Position numbers and translations under genes: made by a program
The notes under the pieces: generated by a model
The model's input: the letters and a program-made list of their open reading frames with translations, nothing else
What the model was told of the DNA's origin: nothing
Databases searched by the model: none
Assembly (NCBI RefSeq): GCF_023634655.1
Contig: NZ_JAMKMS010000003.1
Location: forward strand, 186,001 to 250,000
Direction of reading: 5' to 3'
Source of the DNA: Vibrio methylphosphonaticus
GTDB taxonomy: Bacteria; Pseudomonadota; Gammaproteobacteria; Enterobacterales; Vibrionaceae
DNA length: 64,000 nt
Shown: positions 46,483 through 56,135 of the stretch, piece after piece
How the letters are laid out: the number at the start of each line of letters is the position of its first letter
Numbering within the stretch: the stretch's first letter is position 1

Positions 46483-46989
46483 GTGGCAAATGATAAGTCT
46501 GTGATTATTGGTCTCGTTAATCCAAAAAGTCCAACCAACGTCGGTGCGGTCATGCGTGCTGCGGGTTGCTATCAAGCGTCGGAGGTTCGTTATAGTGGTG
46601 AGCGATTCGATAAAGCCGCAAAGTTTCAGACTGATACTCAAAATATAAACAAGACCATTCCTCTAGTCGGAACCGAAGATCTACTCGGCACTTTACCTGA
46701 AGAGATGAAAATTGTTTGTGTTGAACTCGTGGTAGGGGCAACGCCGTTGCCAGACTTCGTCCACCCTGAAAAAGCGATCTATATTTTTGGACCGGAAGAC
46801 AACTCCATTCCAAAGAAAATCGTGAAGCAGGCTGATGAGGTTGTTTATGTACCAACAATTGGCTGCATGAACCTTGCGGCAACGACCAATGTTCTACTCT
46901 ACGACCGATTGGCGAAGTCAGTGCAAGAGATTAATCACGACGAATTAATCAAAAGCAGCCGAGACAAAAATAATCACCTCAAAATCTAG
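46483..46989 (+). CDS. SpoU/TrmH-family RNA methyltransferase
   Basis: 168 residues starting at GTG 46483 with AGAGGA upstream. It has the SPOUT motifs NPKSPTNVGAVMRAAGC, IYIFGPEDNSIP and VPTIGCMNLAATTNVLLYDR that form the knotted SAM-binding site. It is short, without an N-terminal substrate-binding domain, like TrmL-sized enzymes. Likely a tRNA or rRNA 2'-O-methyltransferase; target unknown. Confidence 0.88.
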   Translation: MANDKSVIIGLVNPKSPTNVGAVMRAAGCYQASEVRYSGERFDKAAKFQTDTQNINKTIPLVGTEDLLGTLPEEMKIVCVELVVGATPLPDFVHPEKAIYIFGPEDNSIPKKIVKQADEVVYVPTIGCMNLAATTNVLLYDRLAKSVQEINHDELIKSSRDKNNHLKI

Positions 46990-47033
46990 TGATAACTCCG
47001 CTTCAATCATTAGATTAAGCTGCCTTTCTCAGC

Positions 47034-47078
47034 ATGATACAAACTAGACGCTTAACGTTGTTGGCTAGTTTGTATCAT
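47034..47078. terminator. Bidirectional hairpin between convergent genes
   Basis: Perfect 14-bp arms atgatacaaactag / ctagtttgtatcat with a 17-nt loop, centred between the methyltransferase and chemoreceptor genes. Confidence 0.7.
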
Positions 47079-47092
47079 TATTCAACTGAAAC

Positions 47093-49099
47093 CTAAGACG
47101 AGCTGCACTTAAACTGCGCGACTTGCCCACTAAGCTGATCTGCACGCGCCGTCACCTCATCCGTGACACGATTCGCATCACGAGATTGTTGCGCGACCAC
47201 TTTTAGTGATTCGTTTATTTCATTAACCAGTGTTGAAATAGATTGTGTCGCAGAGGCTTGTTGTTCAGCTGTCGCCGCCAAGGTACTCATTTGGTCGTTG
47301 ACGTTCTCCACTTGCTCAGCCGTTGACTTAATTCTTGAGGCCGCTTTGTTTGTATGTTCGACGGCCTCAGCAGCGATAGTGGTTCCAATGCCAATTTGTT
47401 CCACTACTTTACCCGTGGAAGATTGAATAGCCTGTATGATGCTATTAATCTCGCTCGTTGATTCTGTAGTGCGACTGGCAAGCATACGTACTTCGTCAGC
47501 CACAACAGCAAACCCTCGCCCTTGCTCGCCTGCTCGCGCTGCTTCAATCGCCGCATTAAGAGCCAGCAGATTAGTTTGCTCCGCCAACCCTTCGATGACA
47601 TCGGTAACTTTACTGATCGCTTGGCTTTCTTGACTCAATGTCTGTACCAATGATTGCGTTTTTTCAATCGCTTCCGCTAACAATGTCATGCTCTCTTGGT
47701 TAGCTTTTAATGCCACTTCTCCGCTTTGCAATTCTGACTTAGATTCAAATAACGTCATCGACGACGCCTGCACCTGATGAGCCGTTTGCTCGGCCCCCAC
47801 CGCAACCTCTGATAACGAATGTCCTATTTCATCAACATGTTCAGATTGACGCTCCATTCGTTGAAGCCCATCTCGGCTAGATCGCATTAATTGCGCCATG
47901 CCGCCTTGAACCGACACCGCGTTCTCTGTGACACCACCGACGAGATCTGCCAATGATTGATTCATAGCATTCACTGAACGCGTTAAATCAGCAAGTTCAT
48001 CGCTACCTGTGATCACTAATGCTGGGTTGGATACATCACCAGAGGCGATTTGTTGCGCTCTGCCTGCAAGCGTTTTAATACGCGCACCAATGTGATGCCC
48101 CATTACACTCGACACTACGAAAGCACCCAGTAATGCAGCACCACAACTACTCAGAAGAATGACGACAACCATGGTGATACTCGTTGCTATACTCTCTTCG
48201 GTCTTCACCGCATTGGCTTGTTGCTGAGAAACAATCGTATTAAGCGTGTTTTGCATTTCGTCGACAGCGGGCACGAGTGAAGAAGACATCAGGTAACTTG
48301 CATGGTCCCAATCTTCCGACTGCCTAATTTGAATTACTTGTTTTACTAGTGGGAAATAGAGCTGCTTCATTTCATTAAACAGTGACCACAAACTTTGATC
48401 GCTTGAGCTTAATAGTGACGTTTTTCCGGAAATTTCATCAACGACCTGACGATGATATTTCATTAAGTCATGGTATTTTTCTAAATAATCTTGTTGGCCA
48501 TATTGTAAATAGTCTCGCAGAGCCGCGAGTGCGTTTGCTAACGATGTATAACCATCGGCATAAAGCTTGAACAGGCGTTTGCGCTCGCCCCCCTCAGATC
48601 TGCCGGCTTCATCATTAATCAAACCTTGTAACTGATCTAAGGCAACTTCAGCGATAGGTGCGGCTTCATTGATAAACATAGAGTGAGCAGGAAGGTTTTC
48701 ATCACTGTGACTGAGAGTCACTATTTCTTGGGCAATGAGTTTAATTTCAGCCCAATTACTATCTAAGTCATTATACTGACTCGATGCAATTAGTGACTCA
48801 AGACTAATCAGTTGAATGTCGGTTGTGTCAAACGCCGCTAACACCTTTTCCTGACCAAGCTGTTGGCCATCTTCCGAGTCGTTTAATAGCATGTACCCAC
48901 GAAGCACAGAGACGGTCGATTGGAGGGACTGCCCCACCTGACGACTCGCGTCAACCGTTGGCAAATCATACTGCAGTAAAGATTGTGTGTGGTCTTGTAC
49001 GTGAATAACACTTCGATAAACCAATAACGAAGAGACGATAAACAGTACACCAAGCGCTAGAAAACCCATTCTAAGCTTACCCGATATCGAGAACTTCAT
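47093..49099 (-). CDS. Methyl-accepting chemotaxis protein
   Basis: 668 residues. A membrane helix at about 10-30, a helical periplasmic sensor domain (about 31-305), a second helix (about 308-335, [19 protein letters not shown]), a HAMP domain, and the signalling domain with hairpin tip [15 protein letters not shown] and [20 protein letters not shown]. The long all-helical sensor suggests a double four-helix-bundle type; the ligand is unknown. Single gene, convergent with the methyltransferase. Confidence 0.93.
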   Translation of the reverse strand: MKFSISGKLRMGFLALGVLFIVSSLLVYRSVIHVQDHTQSLLQYDLPTVDASRQVGQSLQSTVSVLRGYMLLNDSEDGQQLGQEKVLAAFDTTDIQLISLESLIASSQYNDLDSNWAEIKLIAQEIVTLSHSDENLPAHSMFINEAAPIAEVALDQLQGLINDEAGRSEGGERKRLFKLYADGYTSLANALAALRDYLQYGQQDYLEKYHDLMKYHRQVVDEISGKTSLLSSSDQSLWSLFNEMKQLYFPLVKQVIQIRQSEDWDHASYLMSSSLVPAVDEMQNTLNTIVSQQQANAVKTEESIATSITMVVVILLSSCGAALLGAFVVSSVMGHHIGARIKTLAGRAQQIASGDVSNPALVITGSDELADLTRSVNAMNQSLADLVGGVTENAVSVQGGMAQLMRSSRDGLQRMERQSEHVDEIGHSLSEVAVGAEQTAHQVQASSMTLFESKSELQSGEVALKANQESMTLLAEAIEKTQSLVQTLSQESQAISKVTDVIEGLAEQTNLLALNAAIEAARAGEQGRGFAVVADEVRMLASRTTESTSEINSIIQAIQSSTGKVVEQIGIGTTIAAEAVEHTNKAASRIKSTAEQVENVNDQMSTLAATAEQQASATQSISTLVNEINESLKVVAQQSRDANRVTDEVTARADQLSGQVAQFKCSSS

Positions 49100-49253
49100 C
49101 CTTAACCCTTTTATAAAATCCTTATTAACTTGTTACTATATCGGCAACGGTAACAAAATCTACACAATTTATTGTAACTTCTATAAATAAGTCTTTGCGC
49201 GATAACGCGTTTATTCTTAATATCAATAGGTAACCTAAAGTTAAGGATATCCC

Positions 49254-50171
49254 ATGGCCAAAGACCTGTTTTCAAATCTCGACCTCAATTTATTGCGTAC
49301 CTTCATCATTTTGAATCAAGAGCGTAATATGAGAAAAGCCGCTGAACGGCTCTTTGTCTCCCAGCCTGCTGTGAGTAAAGCACTGCAGCGACTCAGAGAC
49401 CATTTTGGTGATGAGCTCTTTGTCAAAACCCATCATGGGCTACGCGCAACAGAAAAAGCCAATATCCTTGCAGAATCAGTCAGTCCGATTTTGGATGAGC
49501 TATCTAACGCAGTCAATCACTCCTCAGAGTTTGACCCCAGTGAACTCGACGGCACCGTCAAAATTGCCATATCACCTTTTTTCCTAAGTAGTATTGCCAG
49601 TAAATTATTTCAATCGATAAGAAAAGAAGCACCAAACGTTCAGATCCAGTTGCTAAACTGGAACAAAACGACGCTACAAGATATCGTCAATGACGATGTC
49701 CAACTTGGCCTCAATTACTCTATTGCCCACGCGCCAAAAGAGCTGGTACAAACTCAACTAACCACAGATACTTTTCGAGCTTATATGCGTAAAGATCACC
49801 CTTTTGATAAAAATGAGATTGAAATGCACGATGGTGGAAAGTTTGAAATCGCCACCCTGATTGCCGCAGATTGGAACTCCAATTTATCCAATACCGAAAA
49901 AATGCTCATCATGAGAGGCATAGAGCCTAATGTCGTATTTCGCTCCGAACTGCCTTCCGCTGTTATTGATGTTGTTAAGCACTCAGACATTCTTTTCCCT
50001 GCTTCAATGTTCCTTAACCTTGAAGACAATTCCGGCTTACGCTCTCTGCCTATCTTGTTTGGAAACGAAGGGGTGAATACCGACATTAATACCTTCTTCC
50101 ATTATAAAAATAGAAATAACGCAACCACACAATGGTTACGTAAGAAATTGCATCTAACACTCACCACTTAA
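49254..50171 (+). CDS. LysR-family transcriptional regulator
   Basis: 305 residues. The N-terminal winged helix-turn-helix reads FIILNQERNMRKAAERLFVS then QPAVSKALQRLRDHFGDELF, both canonical. The effector domain (about 90-300) has the typical FDPSELDGTVKIAISP start. It is of the LeuO/NodD-like subgroup by N-terminal pattern (DLNLLRTF). Target genes are unknown; the palindrome at 50181 and the downstream lipoprotein are candidates. Confidence 0.92.
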   Translation: MAKDLFSNLDLNLLRTFIILNQERNMRKAAERLFVSQPAVSKALQRLRDHFGDELFVKTHHGLRATEKANILAESVSPILDELSNAVNHSSEFDPSELDGTVKIAISPFFLSSIASKLFQSIRKEAPNVQIQLLNWNKTTLQDIVNDDVQLGLNYSIAHAPKELVQTQLTTDTFRAYMRKDHPFDKNEIEMHDGGKFEIATLIAADWNSNLSNTEKMLIMRGIEPNVVFRSELPSAVIDVVKHSDILFPASMFLNLEDNSGLRSLPILFGNEGVNTDINTFFHYKNRNNATTQWLRKKLHLTLTT

Positions 50172-50180
50172 CCTCACGAA

Positions 50181-50209
50181 CTCATTAATAACCTATGGTT
50201 ATTAATGAG
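50181..50209. promoter_or_regulatory. 29-bp perfect palindrome after lysR
   Basis: Arms ctcattaataacc and ggttattaatgag (13 bp each) around a 3-nt centre, 10 bp after the lysR stop and 160 bp before the lipoprotein gene. A partly similar repeat (ttattaataac ... gttatttt) follows at 50221. No T-run; could be an operator or a terminator. Confidence 0.55.
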
Positions 50210-50368
50210 ATAACAGCTACTTATTAATAACTTAGCGTTATTTTCCTAATAAAAGCCTTTCATTGGTGACTATTCTTTAGCAAACCTATACTTCTCTCAT
50301 CGGCTAGGGACGCCACTTCACAAGCATGAAGCATCCCCCTTTGTTCCACATTATTTTGAGAGATACCA

Positions 50369-51391
50369 ATGAAACTTAAACTTATCAGCACTCTTATCGC
50401 AGCGACTTTTTTAGCAGGTTGTTCATCGAATGGCTCTAGCAACGATGGAGACACGGGCCCTGCACCACAAGACGGCATTGCAGACATCACGACCTATGAA
50501 GGTGATATTTTCAACGCAGCACTTATTCAAGGTGATGAAGGTGAACACAATGCTTTTGTCGCCGTTGATAACGAAGGAAGTGGTTACGTCCACCTAAATG
50601 GTGAAACTTACTTTGTTGAGAACGGTGATGTTACCGACAAAAATGGTGAAGCGGTAGGTAGTATTGAAGGTCAAGATAACGGTTACATCTTCCACGGTAA
50701 CAATGGTGGTGAAATAACCCTGACAAATGTTGACGGTCGCCTAGTCGTTTCTGGCTACCAACCTCCTCTTCCAGGCAACGATCTGCCGAATGTCGACCCT
50801 GATTTTGGGGTTATTCCAACTGACGTTTGGTATATCGATTCTGAAACTGGCGTGCTGACATTCAACGGCGAACCATTGGGCACAATCACACCTACTGACG
50901 ACGTAAAAGATGGGACTGGTACATATACTATCACCATTGGTGATACCGATGAAGTTAAGCACATTCAGGTCGTAAACTACGGTGGCTACGTTGAGATCAA
51001 AGTTCCTGGCAAAGGTCGCCTTGCCGTTACGATAGACAATGGTGTTATTACGAGAATTGGTTGGGATACCCCAGAGATGGATAACCCAATTGAAACAGAC
51101 CCAGGTTTTGGTAACGACCGAGTTATCAAGGACATTGAACGTTTTGAACGAGCAGATGGAACCGTAATTGTACGAATCTCAGGATTCAACGGAGGAGATA
51201 TTGAATTTACCACTGACCAACATGGTAAGGTTGTCGGTATTCATGCCAACGAGCAAGCAAAAGCATACTTCAAAGACAAAATCGGCAACGATGTAGACCG
51301 CCAAGCGCTTAAATCTAAAATTCAATCGTTATCTCAAGAGCAACGTCAGCAAATTAAACAGGCAGTAAAAGACCGAGTGAGCCGCTCGTAA
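50369..51391 (+). CDS. Unknown beta-rich lipoprotein
   Basis: 340 residues; lipobox FLAGC (Cys18) and a Ser/Asn/Gly-rich linker. The body is beta-rich with short Gly/Asp/Asn turns (VDNEGSGYVHLNGETYFVEN, EGQDNGYIFHGNNGGEITL, YIDSETGVLTFNGEPLG), looking like an irregular beta-solenoid or repeated sandwich. The last 55 residues are helical and charged (DRQALKSKIQSLSQEQRQQI). No family recognised. Terminator follows, then an outer-membrane barrel gene in the same direction. Confidence 0.75.
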   Translation: MKLKLISTLIAATFLAGCSSNGSSNDGDTGPAPQDGIADITTYEGDIFNAALIQGDEGEHNAFVAVDNEGSGYVHLNGETYFVENGDVTDKNGEAVGSIEGQDNGYIFHGNNGGEITLTNVDGRLVVSGYQPPLPGNDLPNVDPDFGVIPTDVWYIDSETGVLTFNGEPLGTITPTDDVKDGTGTYTITIGDTDEVKHIQVVNYGGYVEIKVPGKGRLAVTIDNGVITRIGWDTPEMDNPIETDPGFGNDRVIKDIERFERADGTVIVRISGFNGGDIEFTTDQHGKVVGIHANEQAKAYFKDKIGNDVDRQALKSKIQSLSQEQRQQIKQAVKDRVSRS

Positions 51392-51420
51392 ATAATAAAA
51401 TCATAATAACCATAAAATCA

Positions 51421-51449
51421 AAGGAGCCGATTTCATCGGCTCCTTTTTA
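51421..51449 (+). terminator. Rho-independent terminator
   Basis: Perfect 10-bp stem aaggagccga / tcggctcctt, 5-nt loop, then a T-run. Confidence 0.9.
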
Positions 51450-51463
51450 TTTGAGTAATACCG

Positions 51464-52129
51464 ATGAAAAAACTGATTGCCCTATTATTTTTACCGCTTA
51501 GTGCCTATGCCAATCACCATGAGTTGGCGTATTACGAACCTTCTATGAGCTTGCAAACATCAAAAGTCGGCGATTCGTGGGTTGGCACGGTTTCCGGAAC
51601 CGTACAAGCGACTGAAGAAATCAATTTAGGCTTTGAATTGGACTCTACAGGCTATCTTGAACTTGGCGCAGGCTACGGCATGCTACTTGGTGAGACTTAT
51701 ACGGAAGCCTTTGTTACCTATGGGCGCGCTGACATTGTTGATATTTATAACGTTGGTGTCTTTGCTGGAAGAATGTTGACCGATGATGTGCTCATTTTTG
51801 GTTCTACATCCTATGAATGGCGAAAAAATGTCATTGGCAAAATTTTAGAGACAGGAGCACAGGCGCATCAAGAATGGAAAACCAGCATTGGAACCAGTTA
51901 TACACCAATAGATTGGCTAAACGTCAGCTATTCGCTTAATCACGAGCGAATCATGTCCCATACGGATCTAGAGCCTAATATCTTACATGCTGACTTCACG
52001 CTAACGTTCAAACCAAAATATGTGGAACCTTATGTGAAGTATCGCTACGGTCAACACCGCGTTCGTCCCGGTGAACCGAGAACAACAGAAGGCACATATG
52101 AATTTGGTTTTAATTTCAATTTTAAATAG
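51464..52129 (+). CDS. Outer-membrane beta-barrel protein, unknown function
   Basis: 221 residues. A signal peptide (MKKLIALLFLPLSAYA-NHH) is followed by alternating beta strands rich in Tyr/Gly (LELGAGYGMLLGETYTEAFV, WLNVSYSLNHERIM, VEPYVKYRYGQHRV) and a C-terminal YEFGFNFNFK. Pattern of a small barrel; the final Lys after Phe is atypical for the BAM signal. It lies only 15 bp beyond the preceding terminator, so it depends on read-through or on a promoter overlapping the hairpin. Confidence 0.7.
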   Translation: MKKLIALLFLPLSAYANHHELAYYEPSMSLQTSKVGDSWVGTVSGTVQATEEINLGFELDSTGYLELGAGYGMLLGETYTEAFVTYGRADIVDIYNVGVFAGRMLTDDVLIFGSTSYEWRKNVIGKILETGAQAHQEWKTSIGTSYTPIDWLNVSYSLNHERIMSHTDLEPNILHADFTLTFKPKYVEPYVKYRYGQHRVRPGEPRTTEGTYEFGFNFNFK

Positions 52130-52349
52130 AGAAATCGAATTTGATTCTCAATCTACTTATTTTATCCTTGTTGATCAGCATTCTGGTTGAGTTAGTCATA
52201 TTGGTTGGGCTATTAAGTCATTAACGCTTATACCCTTACGCTTAAGGCATTCGTGCTGAATTGTTACTGGTCTGCGATTTAGTTGTTTAGTCTTACACCT
52301 TTCATCGGTGACTCTCTCCCCTTAGCATTCTATTGGCTAGGTTTAATTT

Positions 52350-53999
52350 TTAAAATGACGACAACGAGACCAATGTCTTTGTGTAGTCATGCTCCGGTGC
52401 GGCAAACATCGTTTGTGTATCACCCTGCTCTACAATTTCACCGTTTCTCATCACGATGGTGTAATGACACAGTGATTTCACCACATTAAGATCATGACTA
52501 ATAAAAAGATAGGTCAGCGCGTGTTTCGTTTGCAGTGATTTGAGCAAGTCGAGTACTTGCGCTTGCACCGTACGATCCAGTGATGATGTGGGCTCATCAA
52601 GGAGAATAAACTCGGGTTTTAGGATCAGTGCCCTTGCGATTGCAATACGTTGTCGCTGTCCACCTGAAAACTCATTGGGGTAACGATGACGAGTCTCGGG
52701 ATCAAGATCCACTTCTTTCATCACGTCACAGATCATGTTATCCAACACGTCATCATCATGCTCAAAATGAACACGTAATCCTTCTCCAATCACTTGTGCG
52801 ACTGACATTCTAGGGTTCAGTGCGGAGAACGGATCTTGAAATACTACCTGCATTCGGCTGCGATAAGGTAACATCCCCTTTCGGTCTAGGGTTTGGATAT
52901 CCTGACCATCAAACTCGATTAGTCCTTCGCTTTGTACCAATTTAAGTATCGCCATGCCCGTGGTAGATTTTCCTGAGCCACTTTCTCCAACCAAGCCGAT
53001 AGAATGACCACGCTTTAACTGAAATTGCATGTGATTCACAGCTTTGACATGGTCCACCACTTTTTTAAACAACCCACCTTTGATTGGGAACCACACCTTT
53101 AAGTCGTTCACCGCCAATAACGTTTTAGCGCTAGGCTCAATATCAACAGGTAAACCACGCGGATCCGAATTAATCAATGTTTGAGTATAGGCATGTGATG
53201 GAGCTGCAAAGACTTGTTGGCATGTACCAATTTCGACCACTTCACCTTGTTTCATTACTGCGACTCGATCTGCTATACGACGCACAATACTTAGATCATG
53301 AGTAATAAATAACATCGCCATGCCAAGCTCTTGTTGCAAATCTTTAAGCAAGTCCAATATTTGAGCCTGAACCGAGACATCCAGTGCGGTGGTTGGCTCA
53401 TCAGCAATCAGTAATTCTGGTTCATTGATTAACGCCATCGCGATCATTACGCGCTGACGCTCGCCTCCTGATAGCTCATGAGGATAAGCGGATATTTTAT
53501 GCTCAGGTGAGCGTATACCTACCTTTTTTAGCCACGAAACGGCTAATGCTTCGGCTTTAGTCGCTCTCATCCCGCGGTGAATAGCCAGTGTCTCCACCAG
53601 CTGCTTACCGACTTTATGCAACGGATTCAAAGACACCATGGGTTCTTGAAAGATCATCCCAATACGCCCACCACGAATGCCTCTAAGTTGCCGGTCAGTG
53701 CACGACAACATATCAATACCATCAAAGGTAATACTGCCTTCCATATAATGGCTTGAACCTTTAGGGAGCAGTTTCAGCACCGAGTTCGCGGTCACCGACT
53801 TACCAGAACCACTTTCTCCTACCAAAGCGAGCGTTTCGCCTTTGTGAATATTTAGCGAAACTTTATCAGTGACTTGTTCAATATTTTTCCCACTACCAAA
53901 ACCGACCGAAAGCTTTTCAATGGAAAGCACGCTCTTAACATGCGCTTGCGCAGCGTTTGCTGGTTCAACGGGTGTGGATGCAATGGTCTCTTGCTTCAT
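52350..53999 (-). CDS. yejF: Peptide/microcin C-type ABC transporter ATPase YejF
   Basis: 549 residues, two fused ATPase domains. Walker A motifs are GESGSGKSVTANS (first half) and GESGSGKSTTG (second); signatures are LSGGERQRVMIAMA and FSGGQRQRIAIARA; Walker B LLIADEPTTALD and FILLDEPTSSLD. E. coli YejF has 529 residues. It powers the YejABEF importer, which takes up oligopeptides and microcin C in E. coli. Last gene of the operon, 15 bp after yejE. Confidence 0.95.
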   Translation of the reverse strand: MKQETIASTPVEPANAAQAHVKSVLSIEKLSVGFGSGKNIEQVTDKVSLNIHKGETLALVGESGSGKSVTANSVLKLLPKGSSHYMEGSITFDGIDMLSCTDRQLRGIRGGRIGMIFQEPMVSLNPLHKVGKQLVETLAIHRGMRATKAEALAVSWLKKVGIRSPEHKISAYPHELSGGERQRVMIAMALINEPELLIADEPTTALDVSVQAQILDLLKDLQQELGMAMLFITHDLSIVRRIADRVAVMKQGEVVEIGTCQQVFAAPSHAYTQTLINSDPRGLPVDIEPSAKTLLAVNDLKVWFPIKGGLFKKVVDHVKAVNHMQFQLKRGHSIGLVGESGSGKSTTGMAILKLVQSEGLIEFDGQDIQTLDRKGMLPYRSRMQVVFQDPFSALNPRMSVAQVIGEGLRVHFEHDDDVLDNMICDVMKEVDLDPETRHRYPNEFSGGQRQRIAIARALILKPEFILLDEPTSSLDRTVQAQVLDLLKSLQTKHALTYLFISHDLNVVKSLCHYTIVMRNGEIVEQGDTQTMFAAPEHDYTKTLVSLSSF

Positions 54000-54014
54000 A
54001 ATTAAGTCTCAGTA

Positions 54015-55037
54015 TTAGCCCTGTTGATGCGGGTCAAAAGCATCGCGAACGGCCTCACCAGCAAACACTAAAAGTGTCAGCATGATAGAAAGAACAGCAA
54101 ATGCAGACAGCCCAAGCCACGGCGCTTGCAGATTTGCTTTGCCCTGCGCTAATAACTCACCCAGTGACGGTGAACCCGCAGGTAAGCCAAAGCCAAGAAA
54201 ATCGAGCGACGTGAGTGTGGTTACTGATCCCGATAAGATAAACGGCATCATGGTTAAAGATGCAACCATCGCATTCGGCAGCATATGTCGCAACATAATG
54301 CGTTTGTCGCTCACCCCCATGGCGTGAGCCGCTTTAACGTAGTCAAAATTGCGGCATCGTAAAAACTCTGCTCGTACAACGCCCACTAAACTCATCCAGC
54401 TAAACAACACCATAATCCCCAGCAGCCACCAAAAATTGGGCTCAACGAAACTGGATAAGATAATCAATAAGAACAGGGTTGGCATACCAGACCAAACCTC
54501 AATAAAGCGCTGCCCAATTAAATCAATCCAACCCCCGTAGTAGCCTTGAGTCGCCCCCACCGCAACACCAATAATGCTCGACACTATGGTTAAAATGACG
54601 CCAAACAACACAGATATCCGAAAACCATAAATAATTCTAGCGAGAACATCGCGACCTTTATCATCGGTTCCCAACCAGTTAGCCGAATCCGGAGCAGACG
54701 GCACAGAACCCACTATGTTGTAGTTAATGGTATCGTAACTAAAGCGAATCAGTGGCCAAATTATGTAGCCGTTTTCTTCAATAAGGTCGCTGACATAAGG
54801 GTCGGTATAATCGGCTTCCGTTTCAAATTCACCACCAAACTCTGTCTCAGTATATTGGCTGAATATCGGGTAGTACCACTGGTTGTCGTACTCGACTAAC
54901 AGCGGTTTATCGTTAGCAATAAATTCGGCAAATAAACTAAGAAAAAACAATAAGCAAAAGATCCATGTAGACCAGAAGCCCCGTTTGTTGGCTTTAAAAC
55001 GCTGCCATCTTGCGTTGGTAAGAGGGTTAGCTGCCAT
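54015..55037 (-). CDS. yejE: ABC transporter permease YejE
   Basis: 340 residues (E. coli 341), of the DppC/OppC type: N-terminal helix, a long periplasmic loop (about 45-135), then five helices with the EAA-like HAMGVSDKRIMLRHMLPNAM. Directly abuts yejB without gap. Pairs with YejB. Confidence 0.94.
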   Translation of the reverse strand: MAANPLTNARWQRFKANKRGFWSTWIFCLLFFLSLFAEFIANDKPLLVEYDNQWYYPIFSQYTETEFGGEFETEADYTDPYVSDLIEENGYIIWPLIRFSYDTINYNIVGSVPSAPDSANWLGTDDKGRDVLARIIYGFRISVLFGVILTIVSSIIGVAVGATQGYYGGWIDLIGQRFIEVWSGMPTLFLLIILSSFVEPNFWWLLGIMVLFSWMSLVGVVRAEFLRCRNFDYVKAAHAMGVSDKRIMLRHMLPNAMVASLTMMPFILSGSVTTLTSLDFLGFGLPAGSPSLGELLAQGKANLQAPWLGLSAFAVLSIMLTLLVFAGEAVRDAFDPHQQG

Positions 55038-56126
55038 CTATCGCGCCTCAAAATCAATACGTGGATCGACCCACATATAGGTTAAGTCAGAAATAATACT
55101 CAAGATCAGACCTAAGAGCGTCATGATATACAAAGAACTAAACACCACTGGGTAGTCCCGTTGAATGGTTGATTCAAAGCCAAGTAACCCTATCCCTTCT
55201 AACGAGAACATCACTTCAATGAGCATTGAACCCGTAAAGAAAATACTGATAAATGCGCTTGGAAATCCGGCAATGATAATTAGCATGGCATTACGAAAAA
55301 CATGCTTATAAAGGATGCTATTTTCATCCAACCCTTTGGCGCGAGCGGTCACCACATATTGCTTATTGATCTCATCTAAAAATGAGTTCTTAGTCAGCAT
55401 ACTGAGTGTGGCGAACCCCCCAATCACCATCGCCAGAATGGGCAACGTTAAGTGCCAGAAGTAATCAATAATTTGCTGATACCAATTCAATTGATCAAAA
55501 TTGCTCGACACCAGCCCCCTTAATGGGAACCAACTGAAATAGTTGCCGCTAGCAAAAAGAATGATAAGGATAATGGCGAACAAAAAACCCGGTATTGCAT
55601 AACCAATAATGATCATGGCACTGGACCAAATATCAAACCGAGAGCCATGGTGAATCGCTTTAAATATCCCTAGAGGTATCGAGATTAAGTAGATAATCAG
55701 AGTACTCCACAGCCCTAGAGAAATCGAGACAGGGAGGCGGTCTTTAATTAAATCAATAACATTGCCACCACGAAACAGGCTATCACCAAAATTAAACATG
55801 GCGTAATTCTTCAGCATATCAAAGTAACGCTCGTGGATAGGTTTATCAAAACCAAATTGTTTGCGAATCGCTTCCACCACTTCAGGGTCTAGGCCACGCG
55901 ACCCTTTGTACCCTGTTGATACATCATCGGAGCTAGTATCCAGTTCGACTTCCTTACCACCACCACTAAAGCGCTCCATAACACCGGAGTTTAATCCCTG
56001 CATTTGCGCAATAGCTTGCTCTACAGGCCCACCAGGTGCGACCTGAATGATAAAAAAGTTAATAGTAATGATCGCCCAAAGCGTTGGGATAACCAGCAAT
56101 AGTCGCCGAAAAATATAGGCCGCCAT
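55038..56126 (-). CDS. yejB: ABC transporter permease YejB
   Basis: 362 residues (E. coli 364), DppB/OppB type. [20 protein letters not shown] at the N-terminus, a periplasmic insert (about 45-110), and the EAA-like [20 protein letters not shown]. Starts 9 bp after yejA. Confidence 0.94.
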   Translation of the reverse strand: MAAYIFRRLLLVIPTLWAIITINFFIIQVAPGGPVEQAIAQMQGLNSGVMERFSGGGKEVELDTSSDDVSTGYKGSRGLDPEVVEAIRKQFGFDKPIHERYFDMLKNYAMFNFGDSLFRGGNVIDLIKDRLPVSISLGLWSTLIIYLISIPLGIFKAIHHGSRFDIWSSAMIIIGYAIPGFLFAIILIILFASGNYFSWFPLRGLVSSNFDQLNWYQQIIDYFWHLTLPILAMVIGGFATLSMLTKNSFLDEINKQYVVTARAKGLDENSILYKHVFRNAMLIIIAGFPSAFISIFFTGSMLIEVMFSLEGIGLLGFESTIQRDYPVVFSSLYIMTLLGLILSIISDLTYMWVDPRIDFEAR

Positions 56127-56135
56127 AATGTCCTC

